Source of the DNA: Nocardia brasiliensis ATCC 700358
Lineage (GTDB): Bacteria; Actinomycetota; Actinomycetes; Mycobacteriales; Mycobacteriaceae
Direction of reading: 5' to 3'
Length of the DNA stretch: 64,000 nt
NCBI RefSeq assembly: GCF_000250675.2
Contig: NC_018681.1
Location: forward strand, 2,356,001 to 2,420,000
Position 1 is the first letter of the stretch. The number at the start of each line of letters is the position of its first letter. Below, one piece after another: positions 32,575-41,248 of the stretch. The position numbers were made by a program, and so were the translations under genes. The notes beneath the pieces are model-generated. The model searched no databases. It had not been told where the DNA came from and saw nothing but the letters and a program-made list of their open reading frames with translations.

Positions 32575-34034
32575 GCGCGCTCGCCCTCCGCGTCGTCGGC
32601 CGGAACCTGCTCGGCCAGCAGCGGTTCGGTTCCGGGCGCGAGATGCAGCGCACTGCCTTCCAGCGTCGAGATATAGCCATCGATGGCATCGAGCCGTGCG
32701 TCGAGCTGGTCACCCAGCAGTTCATCGTCCGGAGAGACCCGCGCGGCCAGTACTTCCAGCCGATCCAACGCGTTGTTGGTCAGCGATCTGGCGCGCACGA
32801 GCATGCCCTCGGCGCGTCCCCGCAGCTGTTCCTGTATCGCGTCCGGCGCGTCGGGATCGGTAGCCGCGGCCGCCGCGACGGCCCCGCGGTGGGCGGACCA
32901 CGCGTCGATCATCAGACGGTCGATCGAGCGCAGCGCGCGCCCGGTGGGCGTGCAGCGCAGGACGCCCGGCCCCAGCTCGGCCGAGAAGACGCCGAAGACC
33001 GGATCGTCGCCGTACCGCCGTCGAAACCTGATATCACCCACCAGTATTCGGTCCCGCACCTGCATCGTGGCGGTGCACAGCAGTCGGCCGCTCTGCCCGT
33101 CGGCGGCATAGGCGCGCAGGACGCCGGCCTCCCGGCACAGCGTGTCCACCTGATCCGCGAGAGGCACCTGCACGCGGGCGGTCTCGTGGCCCCCGTCTCC
33201 GGCGCGTGTCGCGGACAGCACCCGGATCTCCGGTTCGCGAGATCCGGCCCAGCGCAGGATTCGCGCGGGCACCGCAAGCAGATCCACTTCCTCCGGCAAC
33301 CCCGCCGGTGTTCCACCGGGATCGGTGTCGCCGCCCAAGGTGAACGCCGACGCCGAATCACCGCTTCGCGCCAGCCATTCGAGCAATGGACCCAGCCGTC
33401 GCTCCGCATCGGCGGCTTGTCGGCGGGCGAGCTGATCGGCGATCGCGGTCACATCCGTGCCGACGTCGACACCCGCGGCCGCTCGTTTGCACTGCTGCGC
33501 AACGTCGTTGAGGGTGGCGACGGCAGCCCCGGTGAGTTCGCCGGTCAGGCTTGCCGTGGCGAGCGCGTCGAGCACCGGCGCGGCCCAGCCCAGCGTGACT
33601 GCCGCCAGCGCCGAATGGCCTACGCCTTGATCGGCCGCTGCGGCATCGAGCAGCAGCGCTCCCTCGTGCAGCGGCACCGGAAACCGTTGCGACACAGCGG
33701 CTATCAGCGCGCGCCGGGTCCATGCCGGACGGAGCCGCAGCGGGGTGTCCGCAGCGGTGCCGAGACCGGCACGGACCTGCGCGACGAGCGCGGTCACGTC
33801 GTCGGTGCAGGCACCGGCGAGCGGGGCGGGATCCGCCTGCGCGGCAACCGACCAGGCGAGGACCGTCCCCGGGTCGGCGGCGTCCACCGTCACGGACACA
33901 CCGGGCCCGACCGCGACCGTGACCTCGGCGACCGCCGCCACCGAGGCGGACCGCCACACCGCGGGCGGTGGTCCGAGCGATATCGGGATGCCGCCGACAC
34001 GGATCGTCTGGGATGGTCTGTCCGGTCCGGTCAT
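32571..34034 (-). CDS. Unrecognised 487-residue protein of the CHAT/AAA locus
   Basis: I do not recognise this protein. It has no membrane segment or signal peptide. The N terminus (TIRVGGIPISLGPPPAVW) looks beta-rich; the middle is helical and alanine-rich; residues about 330-400 look like a beta-rich domain (TATMQVRDRILVGDIRFRRR); the tail is helical and acidic (DDELLGDQLDARLDAIDGYI). ATG 34034 overlaps the stop of the upstream gene as ATGA, and its own stop overlaps the GTG of the CHAT gene. Such tight coupling suggests it forms a complex with the CHAT protein or supplies its activation switch. Confidence 0.7.
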   Translation of the reverse strand: MTGPDRPSQTIRVGGIPISLGPPPAVWRSASVAAVAEVTVAVGPGVSVTVDAADPGTVLAWSVAAQADPAPLAGACTDDVTALVAQVRAGLGTAADTPLRLRPAWTRRALIAAVSQRFPVPLHEGALLLDAAAADQGVGHSALAAVTLGWAAPVLDALATASLTGELTGAAVATLNDVAQQCKRAAAGVDVGTDVTAIADQLARRQAADAERRLGPLLEWLARSGDSASAFTLGGDTDPGGTPAGLPEEVDLLAVPARILRWAGSREPEIRVLSATRAGDGGHETARVQVPLADQVDTLCREAGVLRAYAADGQSGRLLCTATMQVRDRILVGDIRFRRRYGDDPVFGVFSAELGPGVLRCTPTGRALRSIDRLMIDAWSAHRGAVAAAAATDPDAPDAIQEQLRGRAEGMLVRARSLTNNALDRLEVLAARVSPDDELLGDQLDARLDAIDGYISTLEGSALHLAPGTEPLLAEQVPADDAEGERA

Positions 34035-35353
34035 GCCCCGTCCCTCGACTGTTCGACCGCCCACCGGACGGCATGCAGGAGGACATCCGCGGCGGCGGCA
34101 GGATCCATCGCCAGCGCGTGATCCGGGCGCTGTTGGCTCCAGGCCGCCGTGCACCACGCGGTGAGCGCGGCGGTGTCACCGATCAGAAGTTCGGCTTCGA
34201 GGCCGGGCAAGCCCAGGAGCCGGAGCACGAGGTCGTACTCCGCCGCCGCACCGATGCCGAGCGGGATCTCGGCACGGTGCCGGATCAGATACGTCCGCAG
34301 CGCGGTGAGCAATTCGTCCCTTGCGGTGCCGTGATCGGCCGTGTCCGCGGCCGCACGATCGTCGAACTGCCTGTGTGACTTCATTTTCGCCTCGCCGCGC
34401 AGGAGCCAGCCCAGGCGCGCGTAGAACATGCGACGAGCATCCTCGTCGGTCATGGCGCAGCCGCGGCGGATCGCCCGCAGCAGCGCGCGGTGGGTGCGTG
34501 CCCTGGCCTCGGTCAGGTGTTCCGACCGGCGTTCGAGCTGGACCGGCGGTGGCACGCCGGCCAGGGTGTGCCGCCGGATCGCCGCGACGACGTCCGCGTA
34601 CTCCTGGTCCACGAACCGGAGCAGGTCCTCGGTGCGCTCCGACGCCTGCGGCGCGGTCGGCAGATCCCGGTCGTATTCCGCGATGAGCCGGTCCGCACTG
34701 TCGATGAGCCGTGCGATGAGCGGTTCGACCGCGCCGAACGGCAGCCCGAAGCGATCGGCGACGGCGACATGGTCGCGGTCGAGCATTCTCGCCTGATCCA
34801 GGATGCCGTCGGCGAAGGCGAGTACCGCCGACTGCCGGTGCGCGGCACGGTGTTCCACGGCGTCCGCGGCCACCTGCGTCACGAACGACGTGGCCACCTG
34901 CTCGGTGCCGAGCACGCCGGGTTCCGCGGCGGAGCCACGCACGAGGCGGAGGTGGACCGCGGTGCAGGCCGTCGACCGGGCTTGTTCACGGAAGGGATCG
35001 CGCAGCTTGTTCGGAATCCCGGCCGGACGCAGCGCCCAGGTCGCGTAGTAGTACGAGACGACGTAGCGCGCGAGTGGATCGGCGAAGTCGCCGTACAGGT
35101 TTCGGACGCCGCGCCACCCGGTCAACTCGCTCGTCGGTGGTGCACCCGCGCAGACGGTGGCCGCTCGGCCGTAACGGTGTGCGACCCAATCGGGTTTCGA
35201 CAGATCCAGCGACCACGCGTTCACCTGATGGGTCAGGCACTTGCGGTCCACCGGGACCCGCGCGGCCGAGGCGCGCACCCAACGGTCGACGAAGGCGCGC
35301 CGCGTGTCGAGTTCGTCGGTTTCGGCGGTGGTCGAGGGCAATTCGGCTACCAC
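34031..35353 (-). CDS. Unrecognised 440-residue protein of the CHAT/AAA locus
   Basis: I do not recognise this protein. Starting at GTG 35353, inside the last 7 bases of the TPR gene, it is mostly helical. Noticeable blocks are HQVNAWSLDLSKPDWVAHR, NLYGDFADPLARYVVSYYYA and FYARLGWLLRGEAKMKSHRQ. It has no membrane segment and no obvious nucleotide-binding or peptidase motif. The reading frame is open for another 390 bases upstream, but that stretch overlaps the TPR gene and is arginine-rich, so it is not coding in this frame. It probably acts with the TPR and CHAT proteins, by position only. Confidence 0.7.
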   Translation of the reverse strand: MVAELPSTTAETDELDTRRAFVDRWVRASAARVPVDRKCLTHQVNAWSLDLSKPDWVAHRYGRAATVCAGAPPTSELTGWRGVRNLYGDFADPLARYVVSYYYATWALRPAGIPNKLRDPFREQARSTACTAVHLRLVRGSAAEPGVLGTEQVATSFVTQVAADAVEHRAAHRQSAVLAFADGILDQARMLDRDHVAVADRFGLPFGAVEPLIARLIDSADRLIAEYDRDLPTAPQASERTEDLLRFVDQEYADVVAAIRRHTLAGVPPPVQLERRSEHLTEARARTHRALLRAIRRGCAMTDEDARRMFYARLGWLLRGEAKMKSHRQFDDRAAADTADHGTARDELLTALRTYLIRHRAEIPLGIGAAAEYDLVLRLLGLPGLEAELLIGDTAALTAWCTAAWSQQRPDHALAMDPAAAADVLLHAVRWAVEQSRDGA

Positions 35354-37944
35354 ACCGCCACCTCCCCGGGCCGCTCGATGGGCGCATAGGCGGCGTCGGC
35401 GGCCGCCAGGTACGGGGCGAGCGCCACATGACCGTCGGGCATGCGCAGCCGCGGCGGCGGGCGCATCGGCAGGATCGCACCGGAAATCAGTGCGGCCGCA
35501 CCGCTTATGCCGGATTCGGCCAGGTGCTGGTCGATGATCGGGTCCGACATGTCTGCACCCGAGACAGCGAGCGCGGCGAGGGTGGCCTGGAGGTCGCCCC
35601 CGTCGTCGGCCGAATGATGCTCGGCCACATGGGTTCCGGAATTGATCGTGGTCTCGATCAGATCGGCCAGGAGCGTGGCGTCGCCGAGTTGGTCCGCCCA
35701 CTGGAACATTCCGGCCAGGACCACCGCGTTCATCTCGCGCCACGAGATGCGGGCCGTGGCGGAGGCGAAGCCGAAGCGCTGGGCGTCGACGAAAACGGCA
35801 GCGGGCAAGCCTTGTTCGAGCGCGGCGCGCACGTCACCGGATTCGGCGGCCGCAGCCGCGCCGATCAGGTCGCATTTGGCGGCGGTGACCACGTCACCGA
35901 TGTCGAGGGTGACCTGTCGCGCGGCTCGCGCGCGCGAGCGCGCGGCGTCGTAGTGGCCGGAGATCAGCTCGGCGCAGCCGAGATTGAGCAGCCCGACGGC
36001 GTGATAACGGCGATTGGCGGGATCGGAGTCGAACACCGTGAGGACGGATTCGGTGAGCTCGGCACCGATACCGTGGTCGCCCTGCATGATGAGGGCGCCG
36101 CCCAGACTCAGCCGGGCGACGGCCGCCGGGAACAGCAGCCCGGCGCGAGTCAGCATGGCCGCGGTCGTGCGGAACGCCTCTGCTGCCTGCCGATAGCGAC
36201 CGGCCCGCATGTGCAGACCGCCGATGAGCGATTCGGTATGGGCGGTGTAGGGGTGGTGTTCGAACTCGCGTAAACCGGCGCGGCCGCGCTCTAGTGCTTC
36301 TTCCGCTTCGGCACTACGTCCGGTCTGGTAGTACACGAGACCGAGGTGCAGATCGGCGGTGGCCATCTCGGTGCGGAGCCCTAGCAGGACATACGCCTTG
36401 CGGGCGCGGTTCAGCAGATCCTCCGCCACGGCGTAGTGGCTCAGGTGGTACCTACAGAGGCCGCTGAATTCCAGGCACTGGGCGGCCTGCGCCCACTCCT
36501 GCGCTTGCTCGGCACTGGCTCGAACCTCGTCCAGCATGGTCAGCGCTTCGGTGAAATCACCGCCGCCGTGCACGATCAGCCGACTTTCCTCCATCAGACA
36601 TGAGCGGCGCAGTTCGTCCGAGGCGGCGTAGCGGCGTGCCTGCGCGAACAGGTGCCGGGCTTCGGGGATTCGCCCGCGATGACCCTGCACCGCACCCGTA
36701 TTCAGGAGGCACTGCGCGTAACGCGGGTCGTCGCGGTGATTCTCGAAGACCGCGGTCGCTTGCTGTAGCAACTCCGCGGCCTCGGTGAAATCGCCCATCG
36801 AGATCCGCACCGTGGCGAGGTGCATATCGCATTCGGCGACGTCGAGCAGTTCACCCGCCCCCGCATAATGCTCTCGGGCACGCCGATAGGCCGCCGTGGC
36901 GTCTTCGTAGTCGCTGCAATTCTGTAGCACTATGCCCGACATCACGTCGGCGGCTGCGGCGAAGCCGGGTTCGTCCGCCGCCAACCACTGCGCACGCACG
37001 GCAGTGAATTCGAGGATCGCGGCTCGTAACCGGCCCGTTCGCAGGTGGAGTTCGCCTGCCCGGAAACGGGACTGACCCGCCTGCAGATGCTTGCCCGCCG
37101 CCGCATACCCCGAACCGGCCGCGCTGAACGCGGCCGCCGCATCCTCCTTGCGTCCGTCCGCGAGGTACAGCTCGGCGAGTTCTTCATCGCAGTTCGCGGC
37201 CCCAGCAGCATTCCCCTCGACTGTTGCTGAGGCCTTCGCGCGAACGAATTCCTTTTCCGCCGTGGCGGTCTCACCCAACTCCCGGCACGCCAGCCCGATG
37301 GCGTAGGAGCATGCGCCGGTCCGCGACAGCTCCCCGGCACGTTCGTAAAGCTCGCGGGCGGTGCGATGTTCGTCGCGGACCTGATGCGCGTCCTCGATTT
37401 CCATCGCCGCCTCGCCGCAGGACTCCCGGCATTCGGCGGCCTCGACGATCCGGTTCACGGCGAGGTAGCGCTCGGCGGCGCGCCGCCACACGATCATGGC
37501 TTCGTGGAACTGCCCCGTATCGGCGAGCGCGCTGCCGAGGATCGCGTCGCAATCGGCCTGCTCTTCGAGATCGCCGAAGCATTCGAGCCCGGTGGCGGCC
37601 CGGCGCAGATACGGCACCGCGCGCTCGGGCTGTTCGAGCACATCGAAGCCGCGGCCGGCCATTTCGGCGCATTCGACGGACAATTCGGTGAGCGGACCCT
37701 CGGCGAGCAGATCCGCGGCACGCGCGTATGCGTCGGTCGCCTGCTCGACCTGTTCCGATTCCGCGTGCGCGGCGCCGATACCGTAGAGGCATTCGGCGGT
37801 GCGCGCGGTCTGCGCGCCGTCGCATTCGGCCAGCGCGGCGGTGAACGCGCCGATCGCGTCGGCGGCGTTCCCGTCCTCGAGGAGGGCCAGGCCGTGCAGG
37901 AAAACGTCGCTCGGCCAAGGGGATTCGGGCGGCGGATGGGTCAT
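35347..37944 (-). CDS. TPR-repeat protein of the CHAT/AAA locus
   Basis: An 865-residue protein made almost entirely of tetratricopeptide-like helical repeats from residue about 15 to 760. Typical units are NAADAIGAFTAALAECDG, QATDAYARAADLLAEG, FTEAAELLQQATAVFENH and SAEAEEALERGRAGLREFE. The last 100 residues hold a conserved-looking tail (PMRPPPRLRMPDGHVALAPY). TPR superhelices bind peptides or partner proteins and are the usual companions of CHAT peptidases, here encoded separately. ATG 37944 overlaps the stop of the small zinc-finger gene as ATGA. It could be the sensor that controls the CHAT protein; this is inferred. Confidence 0.88.
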   Translation of the reverse strand: MTHPPPESPWPSDVFLHGLALLEDGNAADAIGAFTAALAECDGAQTARTAECLYGIGAAHAESEQVEQATDAYARAADLLAEGPLTELSVECAEMAGRGFDVLEQPERAVPYLRRAATGLECFGDLEEQADCDAILGSALADTGQFHEAMIVWRRAAERYLAVNRIVEAAECRESCGEAAMEIEDAHQVRDEHRTARELYERAGELSRTGACSYAIGLACRELGETATAEKEFVRAKASATVEGNAAGAANCDEELAELYLADGRKEDAAAAFSAAGSGYAAAGKHLQAGQSRFRAGELHLRTGRLRAAILEFTAVRAQWLAADEPGFAAAADVMSGIVLQNCSDYEDATAAYRRAREHYAGAGELLDVAECDMHLATVRISMGDFTEAAELLQQATAVFENHRDDPRYAQCLLNTGAVQGHRGRIPEARHLFAQARRYAASDELRRSCLMEESRLIVHGGGDFTEALTMLDEVRASAEQAQEWAQAAQCLEFSGLCRYHLSHYAVAEDLLNRARKAYVLLGLRTEMATADLHLGLVYYQTGRSAEAEEALERGRAGLREFEHHPYTAHTESLIGGLHMRAGRYRQAAEAFRTTAAMLTRAGLLFPAAVARLSLGGALIMQGDHGIGAELTESVLTVFDSDPANRRYHAVGLLNLGCAELISGHYDAARSRARAARQVTLDIGDVVTAAKCDLIGAAAAAESGDVRAALEQGLPAAVFVDAQRFGFASATARISWREMNAVVLAGMFQWADQLGDATLLADLIETTINSGTHVAEHHSADDGGDLQATLAALAVSGADMSDPIIDQHLAESGISGAAALISGAILPMRPPPRLRMPDGHVALAPYLAAADAAYAPIERPGEVAVW

Positions 37945-38093
37945 CGCTTCCAGTTGCCGCCGTGTGAATTGCAGACCAGCCCGGTATTCTTGCAGGTGTC
38001 ACAGTTCATGTGGCCGAATACGTTCGAGCCACCGCCGCGACCTTTACACGACTGGCAATCGTTCAGATGTTTCGGGCATTTCTCGCACTGCAT
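37941..38093 (-). CDS. 50-residue DnaJ-type zinc-finger protein
   Basis: A small gene encoding 50 residues, from ATG 38093 to TGA 37941-37943. It has seven cysteines at positions 3, 6, 13, 16, 31, 34 and 41. CQSCKGRGGG and CDTCKNTG follow the CxxCxGxG pattern of DnaJ zinc fingers, so it should fold around one or two zinc ions. The stop overlaps the TPR start as ATGA, a strong sign that it is a real, translated first gene of the operon. The ribosome binding site (GAGAAAG) is modest. Function is unknown; binding of a misfolded substrate or of the TPR protein is possible. Confidence 0.75.
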   Translation of the reverse strand: MQCEKCPKHLNDCQSCKGRGGGSNVFGHMNCDTCKNTGLVCNSHGGNWKR

Positions 38094-38225
38094 GACGGTA
38101 TCTTTCTCGTTGCTCCGAGCCGAATTCGGCGAATATCGAGAACGATACGGAGCAGGCGCGCCGGGCAGTATCCGCCGAACAGATGAATCGGCCGAATCAG
38201 CCAGTGCCGCCGCAAGATCCGGGCG

Positions 38226-38972
38226 CTACCCGTAAGGGCGCACCACATCGGCGCTGCCGTGGCGGCGGCACCAGCTGACGATGTATCGCATGTGCAGGCC
38301 GCACCAGCGGGCGACAGCGGGCAGCGTCATCGGCACGAGCGGATCGTGTTCGCCTCGCGCCCGGATGATCGGCCCCAGATAGTGATTGGTGACCTTGTTC
38401 GCGGTGTTGAGGCCGACACCGGCGACCTCAGCGAGGGAGGCGAGGTCGACCGCGCCGCCGGCGGCGATCGCGCCCGCGAGGCGGGCGGCGGTGTTGCCAC
38501 GCCTGCCCTCGAACCATTCGCACAGCGGGCGCGGCAGAGTCGTCGCGCCCGGCGGCGGTGGGCGGCGGCCGAGGGCGGCCGTGCGGATCGCGGCGAGCAA
38601 CGGCTCGACGCCGGCCGACTTCTGGCACACCGCGGCCACTTCCGGCCGCCTGCGTGCCTCCTCCAGATGTTCGCGTTCCATGCTGTGGCCTTGGGCGGCC
38701 AGGATCACCGGAGCCACCCGGTCGGCCTCGTGCATTGTGCTGAGCACGTCGAGGCCGTCGAAGGCGAGTTCGAGGGCCAGTTCGGGGCGGTTCCACACCA
38801 GGTCGGTGAGCACGACATCGAAGCGGACGTTGTCCATGATGTGCCGGCGGACGTCGTCCTTGTCGATCGCGACCGCCACGGTCGAGCGCGGGAACACCGA
38901 GGCGATCACGGGCTCGATCACCCGGCCCAACGGCGATGCCACCAGGATGCGGTAATCCATGCCGGCGATCAT
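38226..38972 (-). CDS. Receiver-like transcriptional regulator
   Basis: A 248-residue regulator. The N-terminal 130 residues resemble a response-regulator receiver domain (MDYRILVASPLGRVIEP; FDVVLTDLVWNRPELAL carries the candidate phospho-acceptor aspartate; VILAAQGHSM). The C-terminal part has a helix-turn-helix-like segment (VDLASLAEVAGVGLNTANKV). No histidine kinase gene is nearby, so it may be an orphan or respond to another signal. ATG 38972 is used; ATG 38960 is an alternative. Its stop is 132 bases before the small zinc-finger gene on the same strand, making it a candidate regulator of the CHAT/AAA operon. It is divergent from a LuxR-type gene. Confidence 0.65.
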   Translation of the reverse strand: MIAGMDYRILVASPLGRVIEPVIASVFPRSTVAVAIDKDDVRRHIMDNVRFDVVLTDLVWNRPELALELAFDGLDVLSTMHEADRVAPVILAAQGHSMEREHLEEARRRPEVAAVCQKSAGVEPLLAAIRTAALGRRPPPPGATTLPRPLCEWFEGRRGNTAARLAGAIAAGGAVDLASLAEVAGVGLNTANKVTNHYLGPIIRARGEHDPLVPMTLPAVARWCGLHMRYIVSWCRRHGSADVVRPYG

Positions 38973-39202
38973 CGCGCGCGCTCCCGGATCGAGCAAGATG
39001 TTGCCGGTATGTCGCGCGCCGTGGTGTGTCCATGCTCGAAATCGCCACAGGCATGCAGCATTACCCGCTGTATCCGCCGCGAGTTCCGCGCATTGTTGAC
39101 GGGCGTCGATGACATCGTTTCGGTGACGTCGCCACCGCCACAACCCATCCGTTCGTCGCAGCCTCGGGAGCATTCGACGTGCGGCCCTCGGAGGGAGCAC
39201 CG

Positions 39203-39460
39203 ATGTCCGAACCGCTCGGCTACCCGGCCTGCGCATGCCCGGCCCTGAGCCCGCGCGAAAAGCAGGTCCTGCTCGTCTGGCTGCGCTGCGACTCCAAAGC
39301 CGCCGCCGCCCGCACCCTCTACCTCTCCGTAGCGACCGTCAACACCCACATCGCCCGCATCCGGGCCAAATACGCCGCCGCCGCCCGCCCCGCCCCCACC
39401 AAAGCCGCCCTCTTCGCCCGCGCCATCCAGGACGACCTGGTCACCCTCGACGAATGGTGA
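39203..39460 (+). CDS. Small LuxR-type HTH regulator
   Basis: An 85-residue protein that is essentially one LuxR/GerE helix-turn-helix: LSPREKQVLLVWLRCDSKAA followed by LYLSVATVNTHIARIRAKYA. No sensor domain is attached, so it needs either a partner or direct control by its amount. ATG 39203 is preceded by GGAGGGAG at the right distance. It is divergent from the receiver-like regulator with a 230-base gap between them, where the promoters of both must lie. The pair looks like a split response regulator: receiver on one chain, LuxR DNA-binding head on the other. That pairing is an inference. Confidence 0.85.
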   Translation: MSEPLGYPACACPALSPREKQVLLVWLRCDSKAAAARTLYLSVATVNTHIARIRAKYAAAARPAPTKAALFARAIQDDLVTLDEW

Positions 39461-39476
39461 ACCCCCCGTTACCCGT

Positions 39477-41159
39477 TCAGCGGGTGCGTTGGACGCGGGG
39501 TTCGGTCCAGATGGGGGTGGGGGATTCGTAGACGGTGCCGTCGGAGCCGAAGACGAGGAAGCGGTCGAATTGGCGGGCGAACCAGCGGTCGTGGGTGACG
39601 GTGACCACGGTGCCCGCGAAATCGGCGATGCCCTGTTCGAGGGCTTCGGCGGAATGCAGGTCCAGGTTGTCGGTGGGCTCGTCGAGCAGCAGCATGGTGA
39701 CGCCGGACAGTTCGAGCAGCAGGATCTGCAGCCGCGCCTGCTGACCGCCGGACAGGTCGTCGAAGCGTTGTTCGGCGGCCTGCACGAGGCCGTAGCGGTC
39801 GAGCACGCGGCTGGCGGCCTCGCGGCCCATACCGTCGCGATGCTCGTTGCCGGTGTGCAGGATCTCCAGCAGGGTGCGATCGGCCAGATCCGGCCGGGCG
39901 TGGGTCTGCGCGAAATATCCCGGCCGGACACGCGCACCGAGAGCGGCGACGCCGGTGTGCGGGACCGGCGCGAGGTCGAGATCGCCGATCGGGCGATGTT
40001 CGGCAGCGGGATCCGTACCGCCGGTCGCGAGCAGGCGCAGGAAGTGCGATTTGCCGGATCCGTTGGCGCCGAGCACCGCAACGCGGTCGCCGTACCAGAT
40101 CTCCGCGTCGAACGGCCGCATCAGCCCGGTGAGTTCCAGCTGCGTGCACACCAGCGCCCGCTTGCCCGTCCGCCCGCCGCGCAAACGCACGGAAACGTTC
40201 TGCCGCAACGGAATCGCCTCCGGCGGCCCGGCCGCCTCGAATTTGGCCAACCTGGTCTGCGCGGCGTGGTAGCGCGCCGCTACGCCGTCGTTGTACTTGG
40301 CCTTCTCGCGTAACCGCAGCACCAGTGCCCGCAGTTTCGCGTGGTCTTCGTCCCAGCGCCGGCGCAGTTCGGCCAGGCGCGCCGTACGATCCTCGCGCGC
40401 CTGGTGATAACTGACGAAGCCACCGCCGTGGATCCACGAACTCGCCCCGCTGACTCCGGGTTCGAGCGTGACGATCCGGGTGGCCGCGTTCGCGATCAGC
40501 TCGCGGTCGTGACTGACGAAGAGCACGGATTTCGCGGACGCGGCGATCGTGCGTTCCAGCCACTGCTTGCCCGGGACGTCCAGATAGTTGTCCGGCTCGT
40601 CGAGCAGCAGCACCTCGTCGGGGCCCGCGAACAACGCCTCCAGCACCAGGCGTTTCTGCTCGCCGCCGCTCAGCGTGCGCACCGCCCGCCACTTGGCGCG
40701 GTCGAAGGCCACGCCGAGCGCGGTGGTGGTCACGTTGTCCCAGAACGCCTCGATCTCATAGCCGCCGACGTCACCCCACCCGGTCAGCGCATGCGCGTAG
40801 GCCAATTGTGTTGTCTCGTTGTCGGTTTCGATCAACGCATCCTCGGCGGCGTCGAGCGCCCGCGCGGCTGCTCGCACCGGCGGCGCGGCCACCGAGAGGA
40901 GCAGGTCGCGGACCGTCGATTCGTCGTCGATCTGCCCGATGAACTGCCGCATCACGCCCAGCGATCCGGACCGGGTCACCGCGCCCTCATCAGCCGCGAC
41001 ATCGCCCGCGATGATCCGCACCAGCGTCGTCTTACCGGTCCCGTTCGGACCGATCAACACGGCCTTCACGCCCTCGCCGATACGAAAATTCACCCCGTCG
41101 AGGAGCTGTCGTCCATCCGGGAGGAAATAGTCGACATCGGAAACATCTACGTGGGCCAC
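39477..41159 (-). CDS. ABC-F family ATPase
   Basis: A 560-residue protein with two ABC ATPase domains and no membrane segment, the plan of ABC-F translation factors. Domain 1 has GPNGTGKTT, LSGGEQKRL and LLLDEPDNYLD; domain 2 has GANGSGKSH, LSGGQQARLQ and LLLDEPTDNLD. Between them is the charged linker (RLAELRRRWDEDHAKLRALV) that reaches into the ribosome. Members relieve stalled ribosomes or protect them from antibiotics. Which role applies cannot be decided from sequence. It starts at GTG 41159. It is convergent with the LuxR gene and divergent from the sugar importer operon, so it is probably monocistronic. Confidence 0.9.
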   Translation of the reverse strand: MAHVDVSDVDYFLPDGRQLLDGVNFRIGEGVKAVLIGPNGTGKTTLVRIIAGDVAADEGAVTRSGSLGVMRQFIGQIDDESTVRDLLLSVAAPPVRAAARALDAAEDALIETDNETTQLAYAHALTGWGDVGGYEIEAFWDNVTTTALGVAFDRAKWRAVRTLSGGEQKRLVLEALFAGPDEVLLLDEPDNYLDVPGKQWLERTIAASAKSVLFVSHDRELIANAATRIVTLEPGVSGASSWIHGGGFVSYHQAREDRTARLAELRRRWDEDHAKLRALVLRLREKAKYNDGVAARYHAAQTRLAKFEAAGPPEAIPLRQNVSVRLRGGRTGKRALVCTQLELTGLMRPFDAEIWYGDRVAVLGANGSGKSHFLRLLATGGTDPAAEHRPIGDLDLAPVPHTGVAALGARVRPGYFAQTHARPDLADRTLLEILHTGNEHRDGMGREAASRVLDRYGLVQAAEQRFDDLSGGQQARLQILLLELSGVTMLLLDEPTDNLDLHSAEALEQGIADFAGTVVTVTHDRWFARQFDRFLVFGSDGTVYESPTPIWTEPRVQRTR

Positions 41160-41248
41160 AGGGTTCCAGGCAACCCTTTCCGCTTGTTCACCGCAACCGA
41201 ATTTCGCAATGCGCGCCGGTACCGGGCGTCTTGTGACACCGTCTGAAG

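Noticed and set aside
23911..38093. TerY-P type tellurite/stress triad
   Set aside because: No von Willebrand A (TerY) or TerD domain could be recognised in any of the twelve proteins.
39477..41159. Antibiotic resistance gene assignment for the ABC-F protein
   Set aside because: ABC-F proteins include both resistance and housekeeping factors; nothing in the linker or context allows a choice.
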